Assembly: GCA_963699495.1 (NCBI GenBank)
Contig: CAVOUB010000005.1
Location: forward strand, 372,001-436,000
Origin: JAIBJN01 sp963699495
Lineage (GTDB): Bacteria; Actinomycetota; Thermoleophilia; Gaiellales; Gaiellaceae
DNA: 64,000 nucleotides
Reading direction: 5' to 3'
The notes beneath the pieces are model-generated. The model searched no databases. It was not told the DNA's origin and saw only the letters and a list, made by a program, of their open reading frames with translations. Made by a program: the position numbers and the translations under genes. Of the stretch, positions 1 through 8,670 are shown in pieces; within the stretch, counting starts at the first letter, position 1, and each line of letters opens with the position of its first letter.

Positions 1-452
1 TTCTGCGCGTCGCCGATGTAGTTGAAGAGCCGCTGCTCGTCGAAGTCATAGGCCGTCCAGGCCCAGCCGCGGCCGGCCATGCCCGTGGCCTTGAGGTCGG
101 CGCGCCAGTCGTCGGCGCTGCCGAAGTCGCGCGCGATCAACTCGCCGATCGCGCCGTCCGGGTTTCCGCCCCCACCGCCGAGGTGCTCGAAGTAGACCTC
201 GTGGTTCTTGACGCCCCCGATGGCGAACGTGAGGTCGACCTTCAGCGCCCGGATCTCCGAGTAGACCTGGTTCGCCGAGGCGAGGTCGACTTCGCCGAGC
301 TTCGCCAGGATCTCGTTCCGCTTCGCGACGTAGCCCTGGTAGAGCTTGTAGTGCGCCTCGACCGAAGCGCGGGAGATGCCGTCCATCTCGAGGAGCTCGG
401 GCTTGAGCTCGCGGGCCGCGATCTCCGCCCGATTGAAAGCCAAGGTCGCCAT
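1..452 (-). CDS. Superoxide dismutase (Fe/Mn family), 3' end cut by window edge
   Basis: Fe/Mn superoxide dismutase, which converts superoxide to peroxide and oxygen in the cytoplasm. The visible 150 residues start MATLAFNRAEIAARELKPEL and contain an N-terminal AHYKLYQGYV helix with the first metal histidine and FAIGGVKNHEVYFEHLGG, which carries the second metal histidine. The GWAWTAYD stretch lies near the edge. The C-terminal DVWEHAYY-type metal site lies outside the window, so the metal and exact subclass cannot be judged. The ATG at 452 is chosen because the family N-terminus begins here. The downstream SDR gene is divergent, 52 nt away. Confidence 0.85.
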   Translation of the reverse strand, partial: MATLAFNRAEIAARELKPELLEMDGISRASVEAHYKLYQGYVAKRNEILAKLGEVDLASANQVYSEIRALKVDLTFAIGGVKNHEVYFEHLGGGGGNPDGAIGELIARDFGSADDWRADLKATGMAGRGWAWTAYDFDEQRLFNYIGDAQ

Positions 453-504
453 GTCAGCCTTTCCGTCGACTCGTTTACGCGCGCGGGAGCTTATCGTTCC
501 CGGC

Positions 505-1158
505 GTGACCGACTCCCCGTCTGCACTCGTCACCGGCGGTACCGGACGCGTGGGAAGGGCCGTCGCGGCCCGGCTCGAGGCAGACGGCTTCCGCGTCCTC
601 GCCGCCGGACGGCGTGACGGCGACCTCTCCGATCCCCGCGCCGCCGGGGCACTCGTCGAGCGAGCGGTGAAGGAGCTGGGCGGCCTCGACCTCGTCGTGC
701 AGGCCGCCGCCGAGGGCTTCGAGCCCAGGCCCGTGGACCAGGTGAGCGAGGAGGACTGGGACCGGGCATTCGGCGTCACCGCCAAGGGCAGCTTCTTCCT
801 GGCGCAGGCCGCGGCGCCGCACCTCCGCGCGTCCGACCTCGGCCTGCTCGTCCTCGTGGAGGACGTGGCCGCCTACCAGCCGTGGCCGTCCTTCGCCCCG
901 CACTGCGCGGCCAAGGCGGCGCAGGCCATGCTGACCCGCGTGCTCGCGCGCGCCCTCGGCCCCGACATCAGGGTCTGCGGCGTCGCGCCCGGGCCGGTGG
1001 CCGTCGAGCCGGAGCAGGAGGAGCGGCGCGCGGCGGAGACCGTCCTCGGCCGGGTCGGGTCCCCGGAGGACGTCGCCGAGGCGGTCGCCTACCTCGTCCG
1101 CGCGCCCTTCGTCACAGGCACGTCGCTCGTCGTCGACGGCGGCCGGCTCCTTCAGTAG
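505..1158 (+). CDS. Short-chain dehydrogenase/reductase family protein with altered active site
   Basis: Rossmann-fold SDR of 217 residues. The nucleotide-binding motif reads TGGTGRVG near the N-terminus and the C-terminal part has the usual PGPV and DGG segments. The catalytic positions are unusual: where family members have a Ser after the fourth strand this protein has LVEDVAAYQPW, and the Tyr-x-x-x-Lys motif reads HCAAK, so Tyr is replaced by His while Lys is kept. Some activity as a reductase is possible but classic SDR catalysis is doubtful. The GTG at 505 is preferred over upstream starts because those would run antisense through the superoxide dismutase gene. Substrate unknown. Confidence 0.8.
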   Translation: MTDSPSALVTGGTGRVGRAVAARLEADGFRVLAAGRRDGDLSDPRAAGALVERAVKELGGLDLVVQAAAEGFEPRPVDQVSEEDWDRAFGVTAKGSFFLAQAAAPHLRASDLGLLVLVEDVAAYQPWPSFAPHCAAKAAQAMLTRVLARALGPDIRVCGVAPGPVAVEPEQEERRAAETVLGRVGSPEDVAEAVAYLVRAPFVTGTSLVVDGGRLLQ

Positions 1159-1193
1159 GCTCGAAAAACCCCCTGCAAGAAACCGGTTCGGGG

Positions 1194-1222
1194 TTGAGTT
1201 TCGTATACCCGTGGCGTATATG
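1194..1222 (+). promoter_or_regulatory. Candidate promoter for the sigma/anti-sigma operon
   Basis: TTGAGT (1194-1199) and TATATG (1217-1222) are separated by 17 nt. If real, transcription would start near 1229 and a leaderless message would begin at GTG 1232. An alternative ECF-like reading, GAAACC near 1179 with CGTA about 17 nt on, would suit autoregulation. Confidence 0.35.
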
Positions 1223-1774
1223 TCTGTCGCCGTGGCAACCGCCGAGAGCGACTCCCGGCTGATCCAACGTGTCGCCGGGGGGGATCAGGACGCGTTCACC
1301 GAGCTCTACCGGCGCTTCGCGCGGCCCGTGCTCGCCATGGCCGTCCGCCAGCTCGGCGACAGCGGCCGCGCGGAGGAGGCCGCACAGGAGACGTTCGCGG
1401 CCGTCTGGCGCTCGGCGCGGAGCTACAAGCCCGAGCGCGGCTCGGCCTCGGCCTGGCTCTACGCGGTCGCCCGGCACGCGATCATCGACCGGGCCCGGCA
1501 ACGGCGTGAGCCGGCCGTGGAGGTCCCGGACGAGGCGACTTCAGAGGCGGGCCCGGACGAGCAGGCCGAGGGCGCGTGGCTCGCCTGGCGCGTCCACAGC
1601 GCCCTCGAGGAGCTCCCCGAGCGGGAGCGCGCCGTCCTCGAGCTCGCCTACTGGAGCGGCCTCTCGCAGGCGGAGATCGCGAGCTACCTCGACGTGCCGC
1701 TCGGCACCGTGAAGACCAGGACGCGGACGGGGCTGTCCCGCCTGGCCGGCCTGCTGGACGAGGTGAGGGCATGA
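1220..1774 (+). CDS. ECF RNA polymerase sigma factor, SigK-like
   Basis: Extracytoplasmic-function sigma factor of about 185 residues. Region 2 is ELYRRFARPVLAMAVRQLGD followed by EEAAQETFAAVWRSA and a WLYAVARHAIIDRARQRR segment. Region 4 is LEELPERERAVLELAY with the helix-turn-helix SQAEIASYLDVPLGTVKTR. The gene overlaps the downstream anti-sigma factor by ATGA, so the two are translationally coupled. Starts at GTG 1211, ATG 1220 and GTG 1232 are in frame and none has a ribosome binding site. GTG 1232 fits the promoter at 1194-1222 and gives the usual short N-terminus. Partner and gene order resemble the SigK/RskA pairs of actinobacteria. Confidence 0.9.
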   Translation: MSVAVATAESDSRLIQRVAGGDQDAFTELYRRFARPVLAMAVRQLGDSGRAEEAAQETFAAVWRSARSYKPERGSASAWLYAVARHAIIDRARQRREPAVEVPDEATSEAGPDEQAEGAWLAWRVHSALEELPERERAVLELAYWSGLSQAEIASYLDVPLGTVKTRTRTGLSRLAGLLDEVRA

Positions 1775-2376
1775 GGGAGCCGCCCGACCTCCACGACCTC
1801 GTCGGCCGGGAGCTGCCGCCCGAGGAGCTGGAACGGCTCCGCGAGGTGGACTCGCTGCTGCGCCGGGTGCCGGCGCCTCCGCACGAGGTGCCGGCGTCGC
1901 TGACCCAGGCGGTGGCGGAGCTGCCGCTGACCAGGCGCTCGTCCTCCCGCCGCCGCGTCGCACTGGTCCTCGCGTTCGCGGCCCTCGTTGCGGCGCTCGC
2001 GTTCGGAGCCGGACGCTGGACGGGCGACGACTTCGAGGCCGACTACTCGATCGAGATGACCCCGACCGCGAACGCACCCGGCGCCGCGGCAGTCGTCGGC
2101 GTCAGCGAGCGCGACGCGGACTCCGGCAACGTCGAGCTGCTGGTCGACGTCTCCGGGCTCCCCAAGCTCCCGCCGGACGAGATGTACGCCCTCTGGCTGG
2201 AGAAGGACGGCGAATGGGCCGCGACCTGCGGCTACTTCGCGGTCGGCGCGGGCGAGACGAGCGTGCGCATGACGGTCGCGTATGACTTCCGCGACTTCGA
2301 CGCCTGGGTGATCTCGGGCGGCGAGCGCCGCGACGACCCGCCGCCGCTGCTCGAGGCGCAGATCCCGGCCGCCTAG
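1771..2376 (+). CDS. Membrane anti-sigma factor, RskA C-terminal domain type
   Basis: A 201-residue single-pass membrane protein. The cytoplasmic N-terminus (about 1-65) is short and acidic, with no HxxxCxxC zinc motif. A single membrane helix, VALVLAFAALVAALAFGAG, covers about 66-85. The extracytoplasmic part has the anti-sigma-K pattern with an LPPDEMYALWLEKDG segment and a final VISGGE region. It should hold the upstream sigma factor inactive at the membrane until regulated proteolysis. It starts inside the sigma stop codon (ATGA). Its own stop overlaps the convergent thyX stop by 4 nt. Confidence 0.85.
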   Translation: MREPPDLHDLVGRELPPEELERLREVDSLLRRVPAPPHEVPASLTQAVAELPLTRRSSSRRRVALVLAFAALVAALAFGAGRWTGDDFEADYSIEMTPTANAPGAAAVVGVSERDADSGNVELLVDVSGLPKLPPDEMYALWLEKDGEWAATCGYFAVGAGETSVRMTVAYDFRDFDAWVISGGERRDDPPPLLEAQIPAA

Positions 2377-4094
2377 GGCGCGGTCCGGCCGGCGTCGACG
2401 AACGCCTCGTAGGTGACCGGCATCTCCTCGGCAAGGAACCGCTCGCACGCCTCGGCGTAGCGCCGGATCTCGCGCTGGGCGTTGTCCGACGCCCGGAGCG
2501 AGACGAAGTTCATGAGCGAGCGCGCGTTGACGGTCCAGTAGAACTCGGTGTAGGCGCCGACAGGGATCACGGCGCGAGCCAGCTCCCGCGCGACGCCCTG
2601 CTCGACGAGCCGCTCGTAGGCGGCGTAGGCCGTCTCGTAGACGGCGCGGAGCTCCTCGCGGGCCGTCTCGGCGAGCTCGGGCTCGACCGGCTCGAAGGAG
2701 TACGACCCCGGCTTGCCCACCTGCGTGCGCACGTCGTCGGCCTCCGGGACGTAGAAGTCGTCCGTCGCTTTCGCGTAGCGCATGCTGAACTCGTTGAACG
2801 ACCCGACCCGGTGCCGGAACCACTCACGCGCGATGAAGATCGGCGCGCGGACGTGGAAGCGGAAGGCGTTGTGCTCGAAGGGCGTGTTCCCCGACCACAC
2901 CGCATAGCCGTTCCGTCTGACGTAGAGGGTGGCGTTCGGGACCTCGACGCAGTGGATAAGACCGTCATAGCGATCCACCCCCATCTGCTCCGATGCCTGC
3001 GCGCGGGTGCGCCCCAGCGCCGGCGACGAGTTGCGAGGCGCGTAGACCGTCACCCGCCATCGATCCTTGCGCCCGAAGTGCCCGTCTCCGGGGCGATGCC
3101 GATGCGGACGGACCGATCCGCTCCGCCCGACCTTCAACACGAGCTCCTGAACCTGATCGGCCAGTCGCTTGCTCGTCGTGTAGAACGTCTGCCGCTCGGT
3201 GCCGCTGGGCCGAACGAGCCGCGAGCCGTCGGATTCGAGAAGGCCCTCGAGCAGGCATTCGAGGTGCTGCCGGCCGAGCCCCAGAAGCTCTCGCGGGACT
3301 ACCTTCTCTCGGTCCTCGTAGCAGCGGGCGAACAGGGCTCTCAGCGTAGGGCCGACGACGACCGCCAGCTGTGAGCCCCAGCGCCTTACCTCGAAGCCGG
3401 CCTCCCCAGCCACACGATGGAGATACGCCGTCTCTCGTTCCTTCCGGAGGTTGAAGCAAATCGCATTGGCGCGGGGAAGGCTTCCGTCACCGATGAAGAA
3501 GCCGACCAGGCGGAGGATCGGGCCCGCCGCGACCCGCACCCCGTCGATTTCGAGCTCGGATGGAACGGGGCCCTTCCATGCCGCCGTCGTCACGTGGCGA
3601 TGCGCCCGCCCCAGCACGGCGTGAGCGGGCCGAAGCGAGAAGGTCGGGCGCTCTCGCCCGTCCCTGGTCGTGAGCGATGACGCCAGGACCCGATGATCGG
3701 GAGTGACGTTGAGATCGATGCTCATTCCCTTGAAACCGACCATGTGCCCCCGGTACTCCTTGCGCACGAGGCGGAGCGCCGGCTGGTACTCGAGCGCCCC
3801 CGCCCGTGAGCGAGTGGCGAAGAGCTCCTTTCCCGAAACGTCGGGCCAGGGTTTCCACCCAGCCTCTGTCAGAACCTCCGTGGCATCGTCGTAACAGCCG
3901 TGCCTCTCGCGGAGGAGGAACCGGATCAGCCCGCGGTCGGAATCGTCCATCTCCACCTTCCGCCGGGCAAAGCTCACGCGCGCGGCATTGACGACCGAAA
4001 GGTCGCTCGCCATCGACTCGTCGAGCCTGACGAAGCCGTGGTCGAGCACCTCGATCGTGCGGCTCTCGGGGACGGAGGGAGACACGACGCTCAC
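2373..4094 (-). CDS. thyX: Flavin-dependent thymidylate synthase ThyX interrupted by an intein
   Basis: ThyX makes dTMP from dUMP using FAD, NADPH and methylenetetrahydrofolate. The ORF encodes 573 residues: residues 1-66 (N-extein, ending RFLLRERHG), an intein at 67-403, and 404-573 (C-extein, starting TPFEHNAFRF). The joined exteins give 236 residues, normal for ThyX. The signature RHRVGSFNEFSMRY lies in the C-extein. The intein sits between HG and TPFEH, a highly conserved active-site stretch. The GTG at 4094 follows TAGACT by 8 nt with no ribosome binding site, so it may be leaderless. A functional enzyme requires splicing. No second thymidylate synthase is seen in the window. Confidence 0.95.
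   Translation of the reverse strand: MSVVSPSVPESRTIEVLDHGFVRLDESMASDLSVVNAARVSFARRKVEMDDSDRGLIRFLLRERHGCYDDATEVLTEAGWKPWPDVSGKELFATRSRAGALEYQPALRLVRKEYRGHMVGFKGMSIDLNVTPDHRVLASSLTTRDGRERPTFSLRPAHAVLGRAHRHVTTAAWKGPVPSELEIDGVRVAAGPILRLVGFFIGDGSLPRANAICFNLRKERETAYLHRVAGEAGFEVRRWGSQLAVVVGPTLRALFARCYEDREKVVPRELLGLGRQHLECLLEGLLESDGSRLVRPSGTERQTFYTTSKRLADQVQELVLKVGRSGSVRPHRHRPGDGHFGRKDRWRVTVYAPRNSSPALGRTRAQASEQMGVDRYDGLIHCVEVPNATLYVRRNGYAVWSGNTPFEHNAFRFHVRAPIFIAREWFRHRVGSFNEFSMRYAKATDDFYVPEADDVRTQVGKPGSYSFEPVEPELAETAREELRAVYETAYAAYERLVEQGVARELARAVIPVGAYTEFYWTVNARSLMNFVSLRASDNAQREIRRYAEACERFLAEEMPVTYEAFVDAGRTAP
2886..3896 (-). other. Intein within ThyX, LAGLIDADG endonuclease type
   Basis: 337 residues, from Cys (codon 3896-3894) to Asn (codon 2888-2886), followed by Thr as the +1 residue. 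Block A begins CYDDATEVLTEAGWKPW. Block B contains VTPDHRVL with the TxxH motif. A dodecapeptide pair is visible as LVGFFIGDGSL and LLEGLLESDGS, the usual homing-endonuclease motifs with their acidic residues kept. Block F is LIHCVEVPNATLYV. The C-terminus ends WSGN, so the penultimate residue is Gly instead of the usual His. Known inteins vary at this position, so splicing is plausible but unproven. Confidence 0.9.
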
Positions 4095-4149
4095 CGAGAT
4101 CGAGTCTAACGGGAGGTCCCGCCGGCGCCGATGGCTTCAGTAGAGTGAA

Positions 4150-5858
4150 ATGCGGCAAATGCGGCAAGCGGGGTCAACGTTGAGGGGCCTGAGCCTTCTG
4201 GCTTGCCTTTCCGCCACCCTGCTCGCCACCGCCGGGGCCGCAGCCGCCCAGGACGCTGAGCGACCGCTCCCACCTCCGGTCGCCGCTCCCGGCGACGCGC
4301 TCACGGAGGCCCTTGCCGACGGAGAGCTGACGGAGGCCGAGTACACGCTCGAGCGGGCCCGCAGCATCTTCCAGCTCGCACGCGTGCGCCGGGAGTTCGG
4401 CGAGGTCGCCCGCCCGTCCCCGCACGACGCGACGCTCATCCTTGCGCGACCTCGCTGTGCGGCTCGACGAGCTCTCCGGCACGGAGCGGAAGGTCGCGAA
4501 GCGGCTGCTGGCCAGGCCGCCCATGGGCTCCGGCGGCGTCCCGATCGGCACCGGCTGGAACGTTGCCGAGTCGGGCTCGAGCCCGGTCTGCGGGCCGCAC
4601 GTCTGCGTCCACTGGGTCGATGCGGTCGGGAACGCCGACGCACCCGCACCGACCGACACGACTCCCGCCAACGGGATCCCGGACTCGGTCGACCTCACGC
4701 TCACGACCTGGGAGAACGTCTGGTCCGAGGAGATCGACACGCTCGGCTACCGGGCGCCCCTCTCCGACCTCTCTTCGCCGCACAACGGCGGCGGCGGCCG
4801 GCTCGACGTCTACCTGGACGACGTCGGCTCGGACCAAGTCTTCGGCTACTGCACGAGCGACGATCCGAACGCCGACGACCCGGACGTCTACGCGTGTCTC
4901 GGCGTTCTGCGTCGTCGACAACGACTTCGTCGCCGCTCCAGTACGGCAGCGAGCACACGCCGCAGGAGTTCCTCGAGGTGACGTCGGCGCACGAGTTCCA
5001 CCACGCGGTCGCAGTTCGCCTACGACTGGCTCGAGGACTACTGGCTGATGGAGGGTACCGCCACGAACATGGAGGAGACCGTCTACCCGGACGATCGACG
5101 ACAACGTCAACTTCCTCGACTTCTGGAGCCCGCTCTCCCGCCCCGGCTCCCCGCTCGACCGAGGCGGTCTCCTGGACTCCGAGTACGGCTCGTGGATCTT
5201 CTGGCGCTTCCTCCAGGAGAAGATCGGGGGCGACCCGAGCATCATCAAGGAGATCTGGGAGCGCGCCGACGCGTCCGTGCCCGGCGTCTCGCCGGACGAC
5301 TACTCGCTGGAGGCCGTACGCAACGAGCTCAGCGAGCGCGGCCTCGCCTTCCGGGACGCCTTCGCCCAGTTCGGGGTCGCGAACCGCCTGCTCGACTATC
5401 TCGACGCCGAGACCGCCGGCTATCCGCTGCCGCCGCGAACGGCCGCGTACGGCGTCGGGCCGAACAATCCGGGGATCGACTGGAAGTCGTGGAAGATCAA
5501 CCACCTCGCCACGCGCTTCTTCTCCTTCGCGCCGGGCAGCTCCGGCTCGGCGGGCGCGAAGCTCCGGCTCGAGTTCCGGCTGCCGCAGAACGGGGCCCGC
5601 GCGACCGTGATCACCGTGTACTCCAACAACTCGACGCTCACCCGCCAGCTCAACCAGAACCCGAAGGGCTACGTGCGCTTCGGCGTCCCGTTCGGGCACG
5701 GGACGGTGAAGCGCATCGAGGTCGTCCTCTCGAACGGAAGCACGCGGATCGCGGTCGACTCGTGCTGGCAGTTCCCCGGGCCGCCGTCCACCTCCTGCTT
5801 CGGGCGCCCGCTGGACGACAACCGGGTGTACCAGCTCCGCGCCGAGCTCCTCCCCTAG
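4150..5858 (+). pseudogene. Secreted HExxH metalloprotease-like gene with five frameshifts
   Basis: Read across frames, this is one secreted protein of about 560 residues. It has a signal peptide (LSLLACLSATLLATAGAAAA), a prodomain-like region, a zinc motif HEFHH (4990-5004), then FAYDWLEDYW and LMEGTATNMEE, a pattern seen in MXAN_6640-type putative metalloproteases, and a C-terminal beta-rich domain. The frame moves by +1 at about 4440, 4897, 4925, 5011 and 5093; after 5093 it stays open to the stop at 5858. Each shift is explained by one extra base, and removal restores family-like sequence such as DNDFSPLQYGSEHTP. It may be a decaying gene or an assembly problem. Confidence 0.75.
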
Positions 5859-5896
5859 GCTCCAGCCGCGGCCGCCGCCGGCCGATACATCGCCAC

Positions 5897-6184
5897 ATGG
5901 AATCCGCGGCGAGCACGCCGGACGACTCCTGGACGGAAGAGCGCCTCTTCCGCGTCCTCCTGAACCTCGACGACGGGGACTCGATCGAGGTCGACTCCTT
6001 CGCCACCGAAGACGAGGCGGAGGCCTGCGCCAAGTCGCTCGCCGACCGACTCGCGGAGACGAGCGAGTGGCCGCGCATCAGAGGGCGCTACCTGCGTCCC
6101 GAGACGATCACCGCGATCGAGATCTCCGAGCGGCGGCGCTGGGGCGGGTCCTCGGCCCGCGCGACCGCGTACGGCGCACCGTAG
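5897..6184 (+). CDS. Small hypothetical protein, 95 residues
   Basis: Not recognised. An acidic cytoplasmic protein with no membrane segment. The middle (RLFRVLLNLDDGDSIEVDSF followed by an ATEDEAEACAKSLADRLAE helix) resembles a small alpha/beta fold rather than random sequence. The ATG at 5897 follows a short gap after the broken protease gene. No ribosome binding site is evident. Its stop codon directly abuts the convergent ABC transporter ATPase stop, leaving no intergenic space. Confidence 0.6.
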   Translation: MESAASTPDDSWTEERLFRVLLNLDDGDSIEVDSFATEDEAEACAKSLADRLAETSEWPRIRGRYLRPETITAIEISERRRWGGSSARATAYGAP

Positions 6185-6937
6185 TCAGAGACGACCCGCG
6201 GCGACGATCCGCTGCAGGAACTGCTGCGTCCGCGCCTCGCGCGGGGCCGTGAAGATCTGCTCGGGGTCGCCCTCCTCGAGGATGACGCCCTCGTCGAGGA
6301 AGCAGACGCGGCCGGCGATGTCGCGTGCGAAGGACATCTCGTGCGTGGCGATGAGCATGGTCATGCCGCCCTCGGCCAGCTCGCGGATGACGCTCAGCAC
6401 CTCGGCGACGAGCTCGGGGTCGAGCGCGCTCGTGACCTCGTCGAGCAGCATCAGCTCGGGCTGCATGGCCAGCGCGCGGACGATGGCCACGCGCTGCTGC
6501 TGCCCGCCCGAGAGCCGGTCCGGGTAGTCGCCCGCCCGGTCGGCGAGCCCGAAGCGCCCGAGAAGCTCGAGCGCCTCGGCCTCGGCCTCGGCGCGCGGCT
6601 TCCCGAGCGCCTGGGTCGGGCCGAGCGTGACGTTCTTGAGCACGGTCATGTGCGGGAAGAGGTTGAAGGCCTGGAAGACGATGCCGACCCGGCGCCGGAC
6701 CCGGTTGAGATCGGTGCCGGGCGCGGTGATCTCGTCTCCCCCCAGCACGACGCGGCCCGCGTCGATCGGCTCGAGCAGGTTGACGCAGCGCAGAAGCGTC
6801 GACTTGCCGGAGCCGGACGCGCCGATCAGGCAGACGACCTCGTGCGGGGCGAGCTCGAGGTCGATCCCCTTCAGCACCTCGTGCTTGCCGAAGGACTTGC
6901 GGACGCCCTCGAGGGCGACGGCGGGCACCTCGCTCAT
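6185..6937 (-). CDS. Polar amino-acid ABC transporter, ATP-binding protein (GlnQ/HisP-like)
   Basis: A 250-residue cytoplasmic ATPase of an amino-acid importer. Walker A is GASGSGKSTL, the Q-loop lies in VGIVFQAFNLFPHMTVL, the signature is LSGGQQQRVAI, Walker B is LMLLDEVTSALD, and the switch His is in IATHEMSF. It is last in a three-gene operon: binding protein, permease, ATPase. Its start overlaps the permease stop by 4 nt. The substrate is an amino acid, but which one cannot be read from this subunit. Confidence 0.93.
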   Translation of the reverse strand: MSEVPAVALEGVRKSFGKHEVLKGIDLELAPHEVVCLIGASGSGKSTLLRCVNLLEPIDAGRVVLGGDEITAPGTDLNRVRRRVGIVFQAFNLFPHMTVLKNVTLGPTQALGKPRAEAEAEALELLGRFGLADRAGDYPDRLSGGQQQRVAIVRALAMQPELMLLDEVTSALDPELVAEVLSVIRELAEGGMTMLIATHEMSFARDIAGRVCFLDEGVILEEGDPEQIFTAPREARTQQFLQRIVAAGRL

Positions 6938-7749
6938 CGCGCTCCGCCCGCCGCCAGCTGACGGCGCCGGTCGCGCGCCACGAGCCAGTCGGTGAGCCGG
7001 GCGAGCGGGATCGTCAGCAGGATGAAGAGGATCGCCGTGACGAGGTACGGGGTGTAGTTGAACGTCGCCGCCACCTCGATCTGGGACTGGCGGAATGCCT
7101 CCACGACCCCGAGCAGGCCGACAAGGGCCGTGTCCTTCTGCAGGCCGATGAAGTCGTTGAGGAGCGGCGGGATCACTCGGCGCACCGCCTGCGGCAGGAT
7201 CACGAAGCGAAGCGTCTTGGCGTGCGAGAGGCCGAGCGAGCGGGCGGCGGCCTCTTGGCTGGGATGCACCGACTCGATGCCCGCCCGGTAGACCTCGCTC
7301 ACGTACGCGGAGTAAACGAGCACGAGCGCCGCCACCCCCCAGAACAGCGGGTCGACCGGCAGCCAGGTGAGCCCGAGAGCGACGACGCCGAGTCCCAGCA
7401 TGTAGACGACCAGGATCGTCGGGATGCCCCGGAAGAGATCCGCGTAGACGATCGCCACGGCTCGCAGCGGGAAGAACACCGGGCCCCGGAGGCTGCGCAG
7501 GATCGCGATCACGAGCGCGAACGGCAGGATCAACACCTCCGCGATCAGGAAGATCTTGATGTTGAGAAGGAACGCCTCGGGAATCACCTCGAGCGACTCC
7601 CGGAAGACCGTCCAGTCGAAGAACTGCTTCTTGACGGCCGGCCAGCCCGGGGCGTTCGAGACGACGAGGACGACGATCGCGACGAACACGATCGTGCTCG
7701 CCAGAGCGATCAGCGTGCTTCGCCGTCCGGAGGCGCCGGAGGCTCCCAC
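6934..7749 (-). CDS. Polar amino-acid ABC transporter, permease
   Basis: A 271-residue inner-membrane permease of the HisM/GlnP type. Several hydrophobic helices are visible, beginning TLIALASTIVFVAIVVLVVS. The cytoplasmic EAA-like loop reads EAAARSLGLSHAKTLRFVIL, followed by PQAVRRVIPPLLNDFIGL. It sits between the binding protein (9-nt gap) and the ATPase (4-nt overlap). A single permease gene suggests a homodimeric pore. Confidence 0.92.
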   Translation of the reverse strand: MGASGASGRRSTLIALASTIVFVAIVVLVVSNAPGWPAVKKQFFDWTVFRESLEVIPEAFLLNIKIFLIAEVLILPFALVIAILRSLRGPVFFPLRAVAIVYADLFRGIPTILVVYMLGLGVVALGLTWLPVDPLFWGVAALVLVYSAYVSEVYRAGIESVHPSQEAAARSLGLSHAKTLRFVILPQAVRRVIPPLLNDFIGLQKDTALVGLLGVVEAFRQSQIEVAATFNYTPYLVTAILFILLTIPLARLTDWLVARDRRRQLAAGGAR

Positions 7750-7758
7750 CTCAGGGCG

Positions 7759-8670
7759 CTACTCGAGGACGGGGGGAGCCGACGTCTCGATCCACTCCTG
7801 CTGGAACTCCGCGATCGAGCCGTCCGCCTGGAGCGCCGCGATCGCCTCGTTGACGCAGTCGCGCAGCGGGTTGCCCTCCTCGAAGACCAGCCCGAAGTAC
7901 TCCTCGCCGGCGGGCAGACGGCCCACGACCGTCGAGTTCGGCACCTGGACGTTGGTGATGTAGCCCGTGCTGGGGAAGTCCACGACGATCCCGTCGATCT
8001 GCTTGTTCTTCAGCGCCGAGATCGCGTCGTTGTTCGTGTCGTAGACCGCCGGATCCTGGTCGGGCTGAATGACGTCGACGATCGCGTTGTAGCTCGTCGT
8101 CCCCACCTGCGCGCCGAGCTTCGCTCCCTTGAGGTCGGCCAGCGAGGTCGCGCTCGCGAACTCCGAGCTCTTCAGCGTCACGACCGCCTGCTCGACGTCG
8201 TAGTAGGAGTCGCTGAAGTCGACGGCTTCGTCCCGCTTGGGCAGGTAGGAGACCTGGTTGATGTCGAAGTCGAAGTCCTTCGGCCCCGGCTTGAAGATGA
8301 GGTTGAACGGGACGACGACCCAGCGGACCTCGTCCGGGCCGAACCCGAGCTGCTCGGCGACGGCGTAGGCCACGGCCGCCTCGTAGCCGTCGTGGGTGGG
8401 CTCGCCGGTCGGATCCCACGGGGCGCCCTCGGCGTCCTGGAACCACGGCGGGAAGGCCGGGTTGTCGGTCGCGATCGTGAGCGAGCCGTCGACGACGGTC
8501 TGCAGCTGGTCCTTGGCGCAGGGATCCGGCTCCTCCTCCGTCGTCGCCGCAGTGTCGACGGCTTCGGTCGGTGTCGTGGGCTCCTGGGCAGCCTCGTCGT
8601 CGTCGCTCCCGCAAGCCGTGGCGGCGCCGAGAAGTCCGACGAGCAGCAGGAGTAGGAGTGCCTTGCGCAT
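7759..8670 (-). CDS. Amino-acid ABC transporter substrate-binding lipoprotein
   Basis: Extracellular solute-binding protein of family 3, about 303 residues. The N-terminus MRKALLLLLLVGLLGAATAC is a lipoprotein signal with the Cys at residue 20. A Thr/Glu-rich linker follows. The binding domain has LTIATDNPAFPPWF near the start, then KGAKLGAQVGTTSY and a C-terminal ALQADGSIAEFQQEW segment. It captures an amino acid for the permease/ATPase downstream. The ATG at 8670 is preferred over an upstream in-frame start because it begins the signal peptide directly. A TAGGCT box about 28 nt upstream could be its -10. Confidence 0.92.
   Translation of the reverse strand: MRKALLLLLLVGLLGAATACGSDDDEAAQEPTTPTEAVDTAATTEEEPDPCAKDQLQTVVDGSLTIATDNPAFPPWFQDAEGAPWDPTGEPTHDGYEAAVAYAVAEQLGFGPDEVRWVVVPFNLIFKPGPKDFDFDINQVSYLPKRDEAVDFSDSYYDVEQAVVTLKSSEFASATSLADLKGAKLGAQVGTTSYNAIVDVIQPDQDPAVYDTNNDAISALKNKQIDGIVVDFPSTGYITNVQVPNSTVVGRLPAGEEYFGLVFEEGNPLRDCVNEAIAALQADGSIAEFQQEWIETSAPPVLE

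Noticed and set aside
376..504. In-frame upstream extension of the SDR gene
   Set aside because: It would overlap the antisense start of the superoxide dismutase and adds residues unlike SDR N-termini.
1684..2823. Long antisense ORF over the anti-sigma and thyX genes
   Set aside because: Arg/Pro-rich low-complexity translation typical of antisense reading in GC-rich DNA, and it contradicts two recognised families.
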